Source: Symsagittifera roscoffensis (taxonomy: Eukaryota; Xenacoelomorpha; Acoela; Convolutidae). Taken from it: a stretch of DNA of 64,000 bases. Made by a program: the position numbers and the translations under genes. Below are positions 1 through 15,200 of the stretch, piece by piece (the first letter of the stretch is position 1; every line of letters begins with the position of its first letter). Under the pieces are notes generated by a model, which made no database searches, was not told where the DNA came from, and saw only the letters and a list, made by a program, of their open reading frames with translations. The stretch lies in contig NC_087064.1 in assembly GCF_963678635.1 (NCBI RefSeq), positions 14,109,599-14,173,598 of the forward strand, read 5' to 3'.

Positions 1-102
1 ACCCTTCGATATGAGTTTAAGGTGATGTACATGCTATGAGTTGAATTTTTGATTTTGATGGTACCGTTTAACATCGTATCAAAGAAGCGTAATCAAAAGT
101 AC

Positions 103-248
103 CATGCTGCTGTTGAAGTTCTTCAGGTTCTTGGCGAGAAGGGCAATTGCAGTTGAGTTGTCTTCCGGCTGGGCGAATTTAGTGGCCTTTATGCGCTTAT
201 AGATTCCCTCCAAATAACTGTCCTCTAGATGTTTCAGCTCATCTGATT
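103..248 (-). CDS. IQSEC: IQSEC-like gene, end of Sec7 domain
   Basis: The acceptor TTTATGCAG|AA completes a Gln codon with the previous exon. The peptide QSDELKHLEDSYLEGIYKRI matches the family pattern ending in DLLVGIYQRI. The 3' end at CAGCATG|GTACTT is the best donor before the frame stops about 21 bases later, so this boundary is the least certain of the gene. The remaining exons are outside the window. Confidence 0.8.
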
Positions 249-3200
249 CTGCATAAATTACATTACCTTAGTTAGTCTAAGAAGATTTTCCGCGATGGAG
301 TTTACCAACATACAAACTGTGCAACTCCTTACGGAAAAACGCTGTTGCGCCTCTGCTTATTAAAGTTCTGCATTCGATTTTTTTTTGGGTGAGAGGGCTG
401 GGTAATGTTGCTTTACCCTCAAGCAACCAGCATGGATCATGGTGGGCCTCAAACAGCCAATTTTTGGTTGAAAAGCGCGGAGAAGTTACCACTTTACCAA
501 TGCTTCCTAACTAAGTGAGAACAATCCTTTTAGGAAGGTTATGCTAACGATTATTATTTTTCGATAGGTAAGCATTTCAATCAAGACCTCAAAAACCAGC
601 CAGACAAAAACTCACGTCTGCAGCATTTTTTGAAGTCCTTCAGAGACATTGAGTTCTGCACATTCGAATTATGCAAGTCTGTGTTGAGAATCATCACAGC
701 GTAAGCTAAGACATGCGCCGCAGAGGCACCTTTTGCCAATCTCTCCTCGTGACTCAGAGAACTTCCCCCCTCTGTTGTAACTGCAGGACCCCCCAACATT
801 AGGGCTATATGTTCGTTCATAAGGGCATACACGTGACCAAAGTGCACGAGAATTCTGTCTATTTTCTGACTCTCGCCCGGCAGCCGGAAAATGGGAAGGA
901 AGGATCTAAGGGCCTCGTCTATCTGTTTGCCTTCGAAACGCGGTCGGTTCAGCTCTACAAAACTCCTACAACAAATGCAGCAAGTAAACCATATCGCAAG
1001 CAATTGAAAACAGTCGTGGAATACAACGGATCAGTATTTGGAGCAAGAAAACTTAATAAATCCACAATACAAAAGTACAGTATGACATAAAACTAATACA
1101 GTATTAGATTTATGACATTATCTACTTTATGATAAAACTAACTTTCAGAAAGTTTATACGTAGATTATATTATGTCTAGACTAAATAATCCCTAAATGGA
1201 TTTTACTATTAGATCGTTTATGCCAGTTAACTGAGCGCAAAATTCGGAATCTGAGAAAATTTGTAAAATTGATTAAGCAGAAAATTGCTCTAAAAAATTA
1301 AAAGCAACCAGCAGGTACCGCATCTCCGGTGCTTCAAACAGTTTGAAAAACGTGAAAACTGCTTATAAAATATTAGAAAAAACGAAAGAAATAAAACCGT
1401 AATACTAAACGAGGGCATTAGGTTTTTATGAAAAGTTTTTTTTTAAATCATTAAAAATGGAATATCTGGGAAACTAAGATAATTTGAGCAATAAAATTTG
1501 GAAAAAAGAGTACCCGAGACCACCCCATTATATGGTTGGGAATTAAAGATTTTGTATTAAAGATTTCCAGCAATAGGGTTGAGAAATTCCAATTTTGTAA
1601 ACTTCTATATCTCAGGTTTGAACAAATCGTAAAAAAAGTGGTATCTCGGGAACTAAAATATATTGACCAAGCACATTTGAAGGTAAAAACTGCCACCCCT
1701 GGGAGTACCGTGACAGCGCCCCACTACTGGGTTGGAAACTTTACATTTGTAAATCTAAGTTTTCTGAAAATATATTAAAAAAACGTCACATGAAAAAAAA
1801 AACGTCACATCTCGGAAACTAACCACATTTGAGCAGTTGCATTTGAAAGAAAAACTTGCCAATATCTAGAGTACCCTCAGAGTACCCAAGTACAGCGTCG
1901 GGAACTTAACATTTTTTAAAAACGAAGTTTTCTGAAAATGAAAAAAAAACGTAAAACACGCCGTATCTTAAAAACTACAAAAATTTGAGCAGTCACATTT
2001 TGAGCCAAGATTTGTAACCCCTGAGAGAACCCTGGCAACACCCAAATACAGGGTTGAGATTTTCATAATTCAAGAAACTTTTCAAATTTGAGTTTTCTGA
2101 AAATTTTTGAAAAAAAATCACAAAAATCTTTATCTCGCAAAATGATTGTATCTCGTCAACTAAAAGAATTTGGGTAATCAAAAGTGGAGGCCAAATTTCC
2201 AACTCTTGAAGGAACACTGATAACATCCCACTATTGGAACTAATTTGTAACTTGGTGAAATAAACCGAACTTGAAATGGAAAAACGAAAACAAAACTCTT
2301 AACCATTGCAATTTACGATATAGCTTAAGCGAGAAAAATCCATCGTTAATCATGCAAAAATACGTTGAAAAAGCTTAAATGGAGAGTTAGAGAATCCCGC
2401 ATTTAAATATATAATATATAGATAGATTCATTTGACATAATGCACTCAAAACTATCAAGCACATTTTTTTCCATAATTTGAGAGTGGTTAAATCAAAACT
2501 ACAATACTCACTTTAGTACTTGGCAGTTGAAGGGCTTGTCTGATCCTAGATACTCGCCCACCTGTGTCTTGTTCAGTCCCCTCTTGTAGCAGGCGAACAT
2601 GTAGGCTATGTCATCCGCACACTCACGCTCCAAGAAGCCCCGCTCAGTCAAGAAACTGATGCCTCTCTTTGGATCCCTGTCAAAATCAGAATGATTCCTT
2701 CATTGTAAAATACGGAGGCAACGTAAAAAGATTGACAAAAATTGTGATGGAAAAATCTTACTTCAATTAAACTGATATTTATTTATCTGACACCAGAGTT
2801 CATACCCATAAAGATTAGTGAACTAATGAAAAGTTCTTTCAGCATCCTTCCTTCTGTACCACAACCACATTCATTTGTCAATTTTCAAGCAACATCGCTA
2901 ATTCAGGACAGTTAAAAAAGAATAACAGTTTGGAAAAGTTCGTAAGCACTTCTTCTAGCATAACTTCTAAATCGTGGAACTCACTGGTTGAATAGGAACA
3001 GACCGACTCTTATCGTCAGCTCCTGTTGGGCAGTGTACTTGAAGCCCACTTTTTTACAATTGCACAGCTGGGCTAGATTCTCTTCCAGAAAACTCCTCCG
3101 CCCCCCTCCTTCTCTGTGTCCCATGCTTCTATCTCTGTAGAGAGGGGGGACTAGTCCTTGGCCAATCGCTGTTTTCCTAAGGGTGTTGCCTCCTCCTCCT

Positions 3201-6200
3201 CCTCCTCCGTTTAGACTGCCACTGCCGTTGGGGGGATAAAGGGAATGGGAGTTGGATCCGCTGCTCTCACAACTGACCATCGATAATTGGGATCCTCCTA
3301 AAAATCAAACAACTAACAATGAAAAATATTCATGCTAGATCTAGTTAGAAGCGGCAAGAAAATTTTGATGAAAACATTTTTTTAGTCCCCGAAGCAAAGA
3401 GTAACTTGGATCTACTTTTATTTCAGAGTTCCATTTTCAGAAGCCAGAAGTAGACTTCCTTCAGCCATCGGGCAACTCAATTTAAACATTACTTTTGGAT
3501 CACAAAATCTAGCATATTTGCGTCAGTTGTAGTTTAATTTTTTTTTCAATCGGGCACAAGACAAAATCGCATAAATATTCCGGATTACAGAATTCGGGAA
3601 CATCGAACATTTTTTTACCTGCGTTGTTACGATTCAGAACTCTCACTGGCGTGGAAGGTGACTTCCTTGTTAGATACTGACTCCCACCACCATGCGTATC
3701 CTCACACGTCGAATAAATATCTCTGCCTGGGTTCACACAAAACTCATTATCTCGCTCAGCAGAATTAATGTCCAGGGTTCTGTCATTGTTGCCGTAACTC
3801 AGATTCGTTTGTCTCTGTACTAAAGATGGGGAGAGGCAACCTAAGTTACTGTTGCCTTGATGTTGCTTGTCATGTTGCACACGGTTCGGTACTACATACT
3901 GTGCTGGTAAAACAGCTCCTGGTGAGCTATTTGTGTCCCTTGACTGATGTGGTCTGTTTACATTAGAACCATTCGATGCTTCCAAGTTCGTATAGTTCAA
4001 CTGTTGGTGTGAAATTTGACTTGGTTTCAGATTACTGCTTCTAATATTAACATGATCACTGCTAGAGTTCACAGCAGCACGTGGACTAGGTTGTTGAGAA
4101 GAGGTAGTCAATACAGATCTCTGTTGGTTTAGAGCACTGCTATTTATCGTGATGTCATCACATCCAATGGTAATAGTACCATTGCTGCCACTGATATCAT
4201 TGGTAATACTTCTTTCGTTTCTACGTTTTGTCAGTTCTTGCTGAGTTGAGCGTGAGTTTGACTGGCTGCTAGGATTGCTATGACTATTATTCGCTTCTTT
4301 CTCTTGAAGTTGATTTGGTTGGTTTTGGTCTCCAGAGTATAAGAAGTGAGTGTTTGTGTTGTAGTTGGACTCGCAGCATTGCTGATCTAAGCATAAACAC
4401 TTCATTCAGTTCAGCAACCAAAAAATGAGTTAAAATCGTAACTTTCCCAACTTCGAAAAGAATTTCACTTCAGCAAGGAATTCGATTCCACTGATGCTGA
4501 AAAAAAATCTTTTTTGATCCGACCATTGAAAATGGGGAGGAACTTTGTATTCGGGTGTTTTAGTCTTTTGTTTTTCACACAAAATCAGGTACCACAATTA
4601 ATCAACGGAATATCACGTTTAAGCCCTTTCAGTCGTAATTTGAACATTTAGACTTTCAAAATATAGCCAACTGACAGTTGAAGAGTAATGAACGCAAGGA
4701 AACTGAAAAAAAAAACTTGTTTTTTTGGCATAAATTTTCAAATTTTGAACGTCGAAGAAAAAAATAGATGGCCTTAAAGCTCTTTGAATTTGTAGAACAA
4801 TTTATGATGGACATTTTTTTGTTAAAATTACCCCAATTTGAGAAAACTGGATCAATGGGTAAAACTTTTATTTCGCTGGGAAATCTGATAATTAATTCAA
4901 TTCTGATAATTAATTCAAAAAGTCAATCACGTTTTTCGTGACCTTTACAATTTTGCTGTTCGATAGTGGAGGCTGCCTTCCTTGTAACAATATAGGGCAC
5001 TGAACCTAAAAAAAATCACAAGTCAAACCGCGAAAAATCAAAATGGAGCGTGAACAAATTTTAAGACCTTTTCCTAAAAAATTTAGCCAGAGCTATAAAA
5101 GAGTACTCACTAAGTTCATTACTACTAAAAACTGTCCCAGTGTCGAGGAAAACTGGTGCAAAAACTTTAAGTTTTAATTCAATTTCGAGCGAGTAAAGCG
5201 AGCGAACAGGCTTATTATACAAGGCTAAGCCTTGAAACTTTTATTCAAGACCCGAAAATTTGGTTTTACTCCATTTACTCTCGAAGTTTTTAGCGCCCTT
5301 GCGAGAATGTCTGCAAAAAGAAACGAGGAAAACAGATTGCTGTGCAAGTAGCTCAGAATGTTCCGACCATATTCTGAAAATATGCAAAAAGTTTTTTTCA
5401 TGCATTTTGTTTAAGTTAGTGTTGTTTTTTGTGCATGGTGTGATGAAAAGATATATAGAAAACCTAAAAATTAGGCATATTCTACAGTCACATTAAAAAA
5501 GGCATATCGGCAACGTTTTTTCTTCGAAAAATTTCAAAAAAAAACTAAAACAGAACTCTGAAGGGTTTGAGTTTTTTTAAATATTTTATTCTAAAAATGG
5601 CACTAAAAAAATTTAAAAAAAATTACTACAAAAAAAAAGTTTCAAGGCTTGCTTTACTCGCTCAAAAAAAACTTAAAAAGTTCTAAGCCAGCTTTCCTCG
5701 ACACTGGGACAATTTTTGAACGTTTTATTAATGTTCGAATTACGAGTAAAAATAGACAAAAAACCAAAAATTTCAAACCGTTTTTATCTCGATACTGGGA
5801 TTTTTTTTGGAAGATTTAAATGTCGTTCGAATCAGGAATGAAAGGGCTTCAATATGAAAAATCACTCCACCCATTATGAGGATTATTTTTGATAAATGCT
5901 TTTGGTTGAAAAACAAAATAAGCCTGATTGCTCACCTTATTCGCTCGAAATTAGAACGAAAATCAAAAACTTCAACGGGTTTTCTCGAAAGTAAGAAAAT
6001 TTTTTAATGTCGTTCAAATTATGACTGAAAGGGCTTTTATATGATACATCACTCGACCCATTCCGATGATTATTTGTATACAAAGTTCCTGTTGTTGTTT
6101 GTTCCTCGCCATACAAAGTTCTTCTCCAATTTCAATGGTCGGAATAAAAGATTCAGAAAAATTGCCTAATTTCTTCAGGGTTTTCGAGTAATTTTTCACA

Positions 6201-9200
6201 AAAATGCAGTCCAATTTGCAATTTTCTACTATTTATGTAAAATATGCCTAAAATCTAAGCTTTCGTCCAGATGCTTTCAGCACACCATGCGCAAAAAACG
6301 ACAAATTAGAAAAAAGTTGTAGTTTTTAAAGAACATGGTCGGAACATTCTGTGCTACTTGCACAGCAAGCGGCTATTCCTGTTAAAAACAAGTTATTGTG
6401 AAATGAGAAATCAAAAGCGTTTTCTGACTCCAAAACTTGCGTTTCCTTCCTAGCGCAGCGTTGAGACTCACATTTTCCAATACCAATCTTGGTCTCACTT
6501 TCATAAGCATGGTTCTGTTCCATGTCCAGATGAAGCGCCAAATCCAATCCCAGCCTCAGGCCGAACGACAAATCAGTCGTGTCTAACATTTTTTTAAACA
6601 ACAATGAGCAATACACGACTTAGTATTAACAAACAACGCGAAGCTCAGGAATTTCACTAAGGTCCTGTTCACAACATAGAACCCAAAATGAAGAAAAAGT
6701 AGAGCAAATCAAAATAAAATTGAACCAGAACTTCGCTTTATAAGTCTTCAAAATTGATCTCTTCTCAGCTAATACTTCTTCGCTCCAAACAAATAACAAT
6801 TGTTGGGCTTCTTTTGATAAGTGAATATTCACCAGACAGGTCAAATATGACCAACAAAACAAACAGTGAAGAGTTACTAGTGTTCTAGATGAAACAGAAT
6901 AAATCCTATCTTAAACGAACGGTTAACTTTATGAGGTAAAAATAGGGTTAAAGCTATAAGCAAACTTCTTACAAGTTTAACGCAGGAAATCAGACTTTAA
7001 AGAAAGGTAACTTAGCAATCTCGGAGTCTAAATTAAAAACTAAGATCAGATTTAAAGTACATACGATTTGAATCGAGATTCGAAAATCATTTAAATGATC
7101 AAACTTCTGTTACAACGTCAAAACAACAGACTATCAACATATCTCAAGATTTTAGAACCACTTCAGAACTAAAACTATTTTATCGACTACTATTTTTGGA
7201 AATTTTTGAACTTGTATACGATAATATTCTAGAATTCTGTAAAGAATACTCCTTTTATAGTAAATAACAAATTTGGTATGTGAAAAGCGAGATATGAAGT
7301 ATTTTTCAATGAGTTACAGCAGCTTCTCAACTACATTTTAGACCATTAAGTAAACAAATCGAATACCAACAAGTTAAGTCACTTATTTATTGCAAAACGA
7401 TCTTTATCAGACTTTAAGAAAAATTCTGCTTATAAAACAGGGAAATAGAGTAATGGCCTCCGCTTGTTCGCATTAAGCATAATCTGATTTATCTTGGTGC
7501 AATAAACATTTGAAAAGCCTGAAAATCAATAACCTAGAAACATCTAGAGCAATTTCACATTTCGTATGTACGAAAAAAGAAAAGAGTTCTCTTGCGCAAA
7601 CCAAGAATACATGAACTATACTTCATGTAGTACTTGCAAATGGCTATTTTAGCAGCTAAAAATCTATAACGCTATCAGTGTCGACTCTTTTTGTAAGACA
7701 ATCGTTATTAACATCCCTAAGTCTTTGCCAGAGTATTTACTTCCAGTGAAATTTCAGATCAAAGGGAAACGAATCGCTCTAATGACGTGATAATGTTTAC
7801 TCACATGGTGTGGTTGGAGTGGTCTGATTTGAGAGAGTCAATGGCGAAGCGTTGAAACTGGAATTACAGTTCATCTGCTCACTGCACTCATCCGAGCCAC
7901 TACTCGTATGTTCCGAGTACGTCGAGTTCCGGTGAAACTCCCCACCACCCACAGAGTTACCATTCGCACAGCTACGCGAGTATTCACCAGAGGCCGAGAT
8001 ATAGTCGTCTATGTTTATGTAATTAGTCAGAAGCTGCTCGTTTCCGCTATTCTGAGAAGTGGTCGAATTGGTCGCTGAGTGATTTCCCGACGTGCATTTT
8101 GTTTTATCTTCAACAGCGTCAACGTTGAAGGGATTCTTCGCCAGGAGTGCTTCCTCGATTTTCACATTCTCATGCGCGATCTTTTCATTGGTCACAGCCA
8201 TAACGTCGTGCTCGTAAGTTCTTTCAGCAATTCTGTTTTCCAATTTTGCACCGTAATTGAATATATCTTCTTCGCAGATGTTTGCATCAGTCGGTTTCAC
8301 TCCTCCGAGGTCTGACAAAAATCTGGTTCCTGAGGAGTGTCTTTGCATAGCCGTCAGTCTTGATTCCGAACTCTTCCTCGGAGGAGCGGGCGGAGGTACT
8401 TTGGACGATTGATTCCTCTTAGGTGCTCTGGGAGCAGCAACAATATTAGGATTTCCGTCTGCCTTTCCATAGGATTCCGATTTCATCTGAGGCAACGGAC
8501 TGCTTAGTAGATCGGCAGACTGTTTGCGTCTCTGCACGTAACACTGCTGGAAGTATGTTTTCAGCCTGTAGTTGCGATATGCCCTCTGAATAACAATGGC
8601 CGCCTGATGTGCTCTTTTGAAGTCAGAAGCAGTCAGGCCCAGGGAAATAAGCACCTGTGAATTGGAAAAAAAATCAGGAATTGCTCCATAAAAGATTTTT
8701 TAAACCGTTTTTGCTTAAAAACTTTTTTGCTATGTAAATTCTTGTGAATCAAAGAACCTAGTCGAACTATGTTTCAAGTCAGTTCAAATTTCCAAAATAT
8801 ACCCTGTTGCGTGCCACGTGTCTCAACTCCGGTGAGAATTGATACTCGTCTACCACAGCTTTACTTCGTCTAGCTCTATCATTCTCCCTGTCACTAGCAC
8901 CAGTCGGAATCCCTCCCCTATGATTTGATGTACTGCCAGTCACACTTCTCACATCGGACTGTCCTTCCGGTACCTGGGAGTGTGGTGTAATCTGTGAGTT
9001 GTTGAGGAGACTCTGCTGGTATTGTCGTCTGATGTCATGGAAGTTGCGACAGATGAAGTCATCCGAGTTGGGACTGTCAGAATCGCCATAGCTTAAAACA
9101 GCAGTTTTAGAAAACTAAATAAACCAGAGGCGAACCATCAAATGATTTTTTTTCGAAGGACAATTATTTTCACTGAAGCTGAATATAGCCATTTGTTCCG

Positions 9201-12200
9201 GTCATCGTCAAAAAAAAAAACAATCGCATTTCAAAACTACATCATCTAAGGAAATAACTTCATCTTCGAGGCTTCAATTTTTTTGAGGCATTTTGTTATA
9301 ATTGAGGTATTTTATAACTATAATAAAATCTAGAATTAAGCCTCCTGCATTCAATTTAAGCCCCCTTTCGAGGAGGCATTAGTTGATGAAAAAGTTCGCG
9401 GTGAGTTGCCATCAAGGCGTCAAAAAAGCAAAAAAAAAACAATAAAAAGCACTTTCAAGAAAATATAAATTCTTCACATGAATTATTACTCATAGTTTAG
9501 ATCTACTAATTTACGGCAATTTGCCAATATTTCAAAAAGTTAAGCTTTGGAATGACCCCTACAATTGAATGGAAGTGAACTCTTGAAATATCCCAATGAA
9601 CTCCCAATTTCTATTTCATACTCGCTTTCTGCTGTGGAAAGCTCTTCTACAGTAATGGGTACACAAGAACTTACAGGTTAAGGGGAACATAAGGGAAGTG
9701 ATTAGGACTGTTGATATAGGAGGACCTCTTTGAGAGCCTTCTATTACCATCTCTGTATTCACTATCTCGCTGCCTCTGAGGTCTCAACAAGGTGGGCGAG
9801 CGTAACAAATGAATCGAAAGCGAATGAGAAGAAGCTGAAGAGGAGCAATGAGATGGGTTGGGGGAGGGAGGAGTCGAGAGTGACATAGCCCCCCGTCCCC
9901 CTCTCGAACTGATTCGGTGGGAGGAGTTTGATCCTCCTTGGAACCCCGAAGAAGAACAGGACTGAGCACAGATCGAGGGATTGATGGCTTGGAGGAAACA
10001 ATTCATGACTACAGTACTGACAGTTAATTAAACAAAATAGTCGCAGGACTCATTGGATAACTTCACTCAGTAAGACTGATCAAGAGTATTTAGTATCAAA
10101 GCGGCAGGGAAGATTCGACGACATGGTCCAAAAATCGACGACGGATCATTAACGATCTAAGAAACGAAATATTTTGCGAACTAAATGATGGCGTTGCTAA
10201 TGTGAAACAATTAATAATGTTGGTATGGTATCTAGTTCTGGGTTGAAAAATTGGAACAGATAGTGGGAGGATTAAAATAGGGGTTCAAAATTTAAACTCA
10301 AGAACGAAACACTTCGGGAGGGTCGCCTTCCTTTTCGCAGTCCGAGTTGAGCTTGGGATTCTTCTGCGTGTAAACTCTCACACTTTGTGAAAAGATAACA
10401 ATAACACTTGTGCGAACTTGTTTCAAACTAGCCCCAAGACTTCCAAATTTCTTCCAACCATGACCGGCCAAAGAATCTTGTTTGTACTAAAGTTGGTTGG
10501 TAGTACAAAATAACAACTAACCGATCAAATGGGGCGGAAATCAAAATGATATTGTACAACGGTAGCTGAGCTTAAGCCAATCATGGTTCGACAAGCGAAT
10601 AACTATGACGAGTCGTCAACTTCATCCATAAATTTATGCAATGACTTAAGTTTCGATAGTAAAAAAACTCCCAAATTTCTATGAGTTATCCAGGAATATC
10701 GTACTCAGATTTAAGATCACATTTTGCGAAAGACGCCCGGAATTTCGCAATGGACATCGATCTGCTTTTAAAACATTCTGCTTCTAGGTGCATCGGCCTC
10801 TACGAAATAGAGAAGACAGTCGAGTTAAGATTAACGACAAGAGACATACTGCATCAAAGAACAAGCAGTACTCAAACACAAGATCTAAATGGTACTAACA
10901 ACTAACAGTCACTGTTTGTAAGTAAAACATAACACAAGGAGACAAGACAATTATTGCCGAGACAACTTAAAGACCTACCTTTCAGGGAAAACTATAATTG
11001 GTACATTTTGGCAATAACTTGAATTTGGTAGTGAGATTTGCACCGGAGGCTGGGCTGGGTAAAAGGAATTAAAGAACGAGTTTACCCTGAAGGTCTTTTT
11101 TCAAGTTACCTCATTTTGCCCTCATAAAAGGAGGATTGTATACTTTGCAAACTGGCGACAAGATAAAGACGGTAAGTAACACAGCAGGTGGTTTTGGTTT
11201 CAGTTTCAAATCTTTCTTCATTTTCACCAGCAAACAAACAGCTGAACTAAATATGCCAATCTCTATTTCTGTTCACACTTCGATGATTTTCAACAACTTT
11301 CCTCTTCACATATTGGTAATAATCAGATCTTCATAAACCACCACAAATAGTTACATGGTAATGTATAAGGTTGGTGGGAAAGCGGGTTAGTTTCTCAACT
11401 GGGCGAAGAATTATTACCATCCGGTCTTCATTTATCAACAAGGCCACCGACTTACCACAAAAACAAGCGTAACACTAAAAGAAGGCGGCTTTTAGTCCAC
11501 ACAAAAACGCCCAATTACACACGAAGTATCTAAGCAAGACTCAAACTCTGCAGCATGTCTTAAAACTATAATATTAATTCTTGTTCATTTTTTCACGGTC
11601 ATTACAATCAGTCATTAAAACATTATGCTAATTGAGCGCTCGCTCATGAGAAGACAGCCTAAAATTAGACTCACATGGAAAGTATAATATTACGCACGCT
11701 AAAATAGCCTCTGCGTCGCTTTGAAGCTCTTTTGTTTGTGCAAGCCCACTGGCTAGAGCAATTTCACCCCCCAATTCCTTCAAAATAGAAAGTACAATAT
11801 TCAGTACACTGTACTACTTCAACAAGGTAAACGAAAGATGCGACAGGCAAATTGTTTGAAAAACCGACAAGACATGGTGGGAAAGTCCAACAATTGAGGT
11901 CAGCAGCCATCTACTCTTCTATTTATGAAAAAAAAGTAACTGCCTTCAGAGACGGACGGCCAGATGAGTAAGTTATTCGCGGTCATTAAACATAATGTCA
12001 CAGAAATTTTCTTATATTCGGTAGATAGACGAACCCGCTTAGCTCGTAAAAATTTCCGACACAACCTGTCTTTGTAACCAAGTTTGCAAAAACCGTCCAT
12101 CGCCCAATTCCTCGCAGAAGATAATAGTTTCATGCTGGGGGACCTAAATAGTCACTCTTCTGTGTGGAATTCAACCATTTCTGAATAACCGATGCAATAA

Positions 12201-15200
12201 TCAACTCAATTTTTACTCCGCCCAAAGATTTTAACCATACCATGCTCCCGTATGACAGCACACCAACATTGTCGCCAGATTTATCACTGGCACCTCCGTC
12301 TTTTTTACTATCACTCAGCTGGTTACCTCTTTAAACCTTAGAATCCGATCACCTGCTAATTTTATTTCAACTTCCTTTAAGCGACGGTATTTTTTCTCCG
12401 AGAAAAAAAAAAGCTTAAATCAAGAAAAAAGAGCGTTGGAATTTTAGCAATGAAATCGAACAGGCGGCCGAGAAACAACTAGTGACACAATTTTAGAGGC
12501 CGCTCGTCGCCATAACCTGCCGGTCCCCCGCGTTGCTTAAAAAAGCTCAAGCGAAACCCAAACACAGATTCTTTCCGTCCAGTATCAATCTTTAGCCCGG
12601 TCACAGAAGAGGCCTTGACCCACCCAACTCTCGCCAACCACTTACCAAAGGCCATCCACCAACCAACATCGTTCTGACCTTTGCCCTCAACTACAACAGC
12701 CTTATCAACTCGAAATGTATATAATATAGCCAATCGAAGATTGGAAAAGAGTGATGAACGCAAGTAAACATGAAAAACACTAACTTTCTTGAATAAATCA
12801 TATAGATAGCACTTTTTAAAAATAAAAATCGGGTAGTAAATTTCAGGTACGAAATTCCAAAGCGTCACAAGAATGAAAATAAAACCTAGCAAACTGACAG
12901 TTGGAAAAGAGCAATGAAGGCAAGTAAACAGAATAAAAAAGACTGACTTTGAAAAAATCTCAAATTTCGAATTTCACAGAAAAAAATAGATACCCTTTAA
13001 GCTCTTTGAATTTCTTGAGCGATAAATGATTGACCACTTTTTTGATAACAATAATCCAACTTGAGAAAACTGGATCAACAGGTAAAGTTTTTATTCTGCT
13101 GGAAATCTAACAATTAAATTCCATTTTCGGAACTAGAAATTGTTCACGTTTTTTCGCGCCTTTCCACGTTCTATTTGGAGAGTGCTCACTATCAGCAGAT
13201 GAACTTCAATTGGACTCAAAAGTGCATATACACCTAAGTGCGTTCATAAACGCATCAATATGTATGAATGCACATCTGTAGTTAGGGAATTTAAAGGCTT
13301 TTTCCTGAAAAAAACTAACAAAAAAATCAGCAAGACCTATATAAGAGTCTTCACTAAGTTCATTACTCTTAATCGGTACTACTTATCAAAAAAGACCAGA
13401 ATCGACCGATAATAGCCACTCTCAATTTGTCTAAGCCTTCGACATGGTGTGCTAGCGTGCGCTTCGTAATCTTCTTCAGGGCTCTAACGTACCCGGTGGT
13501 TTTTGAACTACCTGAGTGGGCTCCACGCCATGACATTTTTTTTTTTAAAATTAGAAACAACCTGTCGACAAGCAGGATTGTCCGAGAAGGGTATCCTCAA
13601 TATTCAGTGTTATCTCATAACTTTTTTTAAACTTTTACATACATGATGCTCCTTAAAGGCCTCCGAAGTAAAACTTCAATCTTACTCGATGACTTCCACT
13701 CTTTTGTTCAATATTCTGGTTAAAAAGAATCCGTTAATTAAAGCAATTATTAAAGCAAAATGCACAGGTTTTTGACAAAAGACACTTGATTCTTACATTG
13801 GCAAGCCGATGTGAGCCTATTCAGTTACAACAATAAAAAGTAAATCACATTCGACTGTTTTATCTCAATATTGCAAGATCCCTAAGAGTTTCAATAACAT
13901 GAAACCTCAACACACGCCTAAAATTCTAGGCAAATCATGAAAAAAACATGTTACAGGGAAATAGCTATCAGATTTTTTTGAAGTTAATTATGTGAACTAG
14001 ATACAAGGAGCCAACGGTTAATGAGCCTATCGCAAACTTTGCTCAATAATTAAAACAGAAACCGAGAGAAAAAAAACAATTATTTTGAATTTCAGTTTTC
14101 TCAACTTCAAGCGGACGGTTGCTTCTTGCGCAACAAAATTTTTGGAGGAAGATACATGATCAAATCCAATCTTGATTAGATTTAAATCATGAAATGTAAT
14201 GAACAACAGGCTAACTAGCCGATGACAGAATTTAAAACTTTTTGATTTTTAGAAAAAAAATCAGTACGCCACACGCTACTCTGCCACCTGATTCATTAAG
14301 ACTTCGGAAGGAAAGGCAGGCAGAGCAGTGCATAATTTAAAGGTTCATTATAATTTAAGCACAACTCGTTTAGAAAATAAATCATAAAACAGGCAGTTAA
14401 TTCTGAAGATAATGAAAATGAGTATGTTACCACTTGCACCAGATATAACAGTCACCACTTCATGTAGTCATTGTTTTCGTTAAAGAGTAAGTAAAATACT
14501 CTTCAGTTACGTCGCGTTTTAAAGTGCTGCGATTCAAATTGAAAAAAAAACTAATTTGTCAAGGAAGATACATGTTTTTAATTCTAACAATCAACTGGAC
14601 TGACCAGGAAAATTACTATACGTCAGTAAATACTTCACTGAACAATCTTAATTGCTCCTGATGGAGTAAATGTTGCAATGACCCAAACTTAACAGCCACG
14701 CATGATTGAGTATGCAAAATCGTTTACTTGCAGCAATGAAAAAAACCTCAACAAATAGGCATACCGACACATCCAAAGCAAACGAAAAAAAAATATTGGC
14801 AAGAAGGAGATCTAGAAAACTACAGCACGTTCAACACAATATCATATATGAGCTGAGCACCACTTGCGATACAACAATTATAGGACGACTGCACCATGAT
14901 GGTAGAAAAAAGAGCAAACAGAACTTCGAACGATATAACAATTGAAGGAAGTTGAAAAACGAGAAAAACATTTCATGTTTGAATTTTTATGTTTTTCAAA
15001 GAGGTCCTAGTGGGTTGAATTGGGGCATTTTAAGGGAAAAAATTCAGTAAATAAGGCAACAGAATTGAGTCGACATCCAATACGCTGAAACGCCAAAACC
15101 TTTTGTCAAAAAAACTTATGAGAAAAATTTCATGTAATGCCCACAAAGGATCTACGATAGATATATCAGGAGCGCATGCAAAGTAGACTACATAAGTTAG

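Noticed and set aside
809-1090. Plus-strand open frame over the catalytic Sec7 exon
   Set aside because: Antisense shadow of the minus-strand Sec7 coding sequence; no domain of its own.
3509-3618. Continuation of the Gln/Asn-rich frame to a stop at 3509
   Set aside because: A good donor at 3619 joins in phase to the Sec7-entry exon. The continuation is intronic.
9762-10001. Two alternative minus-strand frames across the 9.7-10.0 kb exon
   Set aside because: They do not fit the donor and acceptor phases and lack family similarity.
10681-10905. 74-codon plus-strand frame
   Set aside because: Length is near chance for the region and no motif or splice context supports it.
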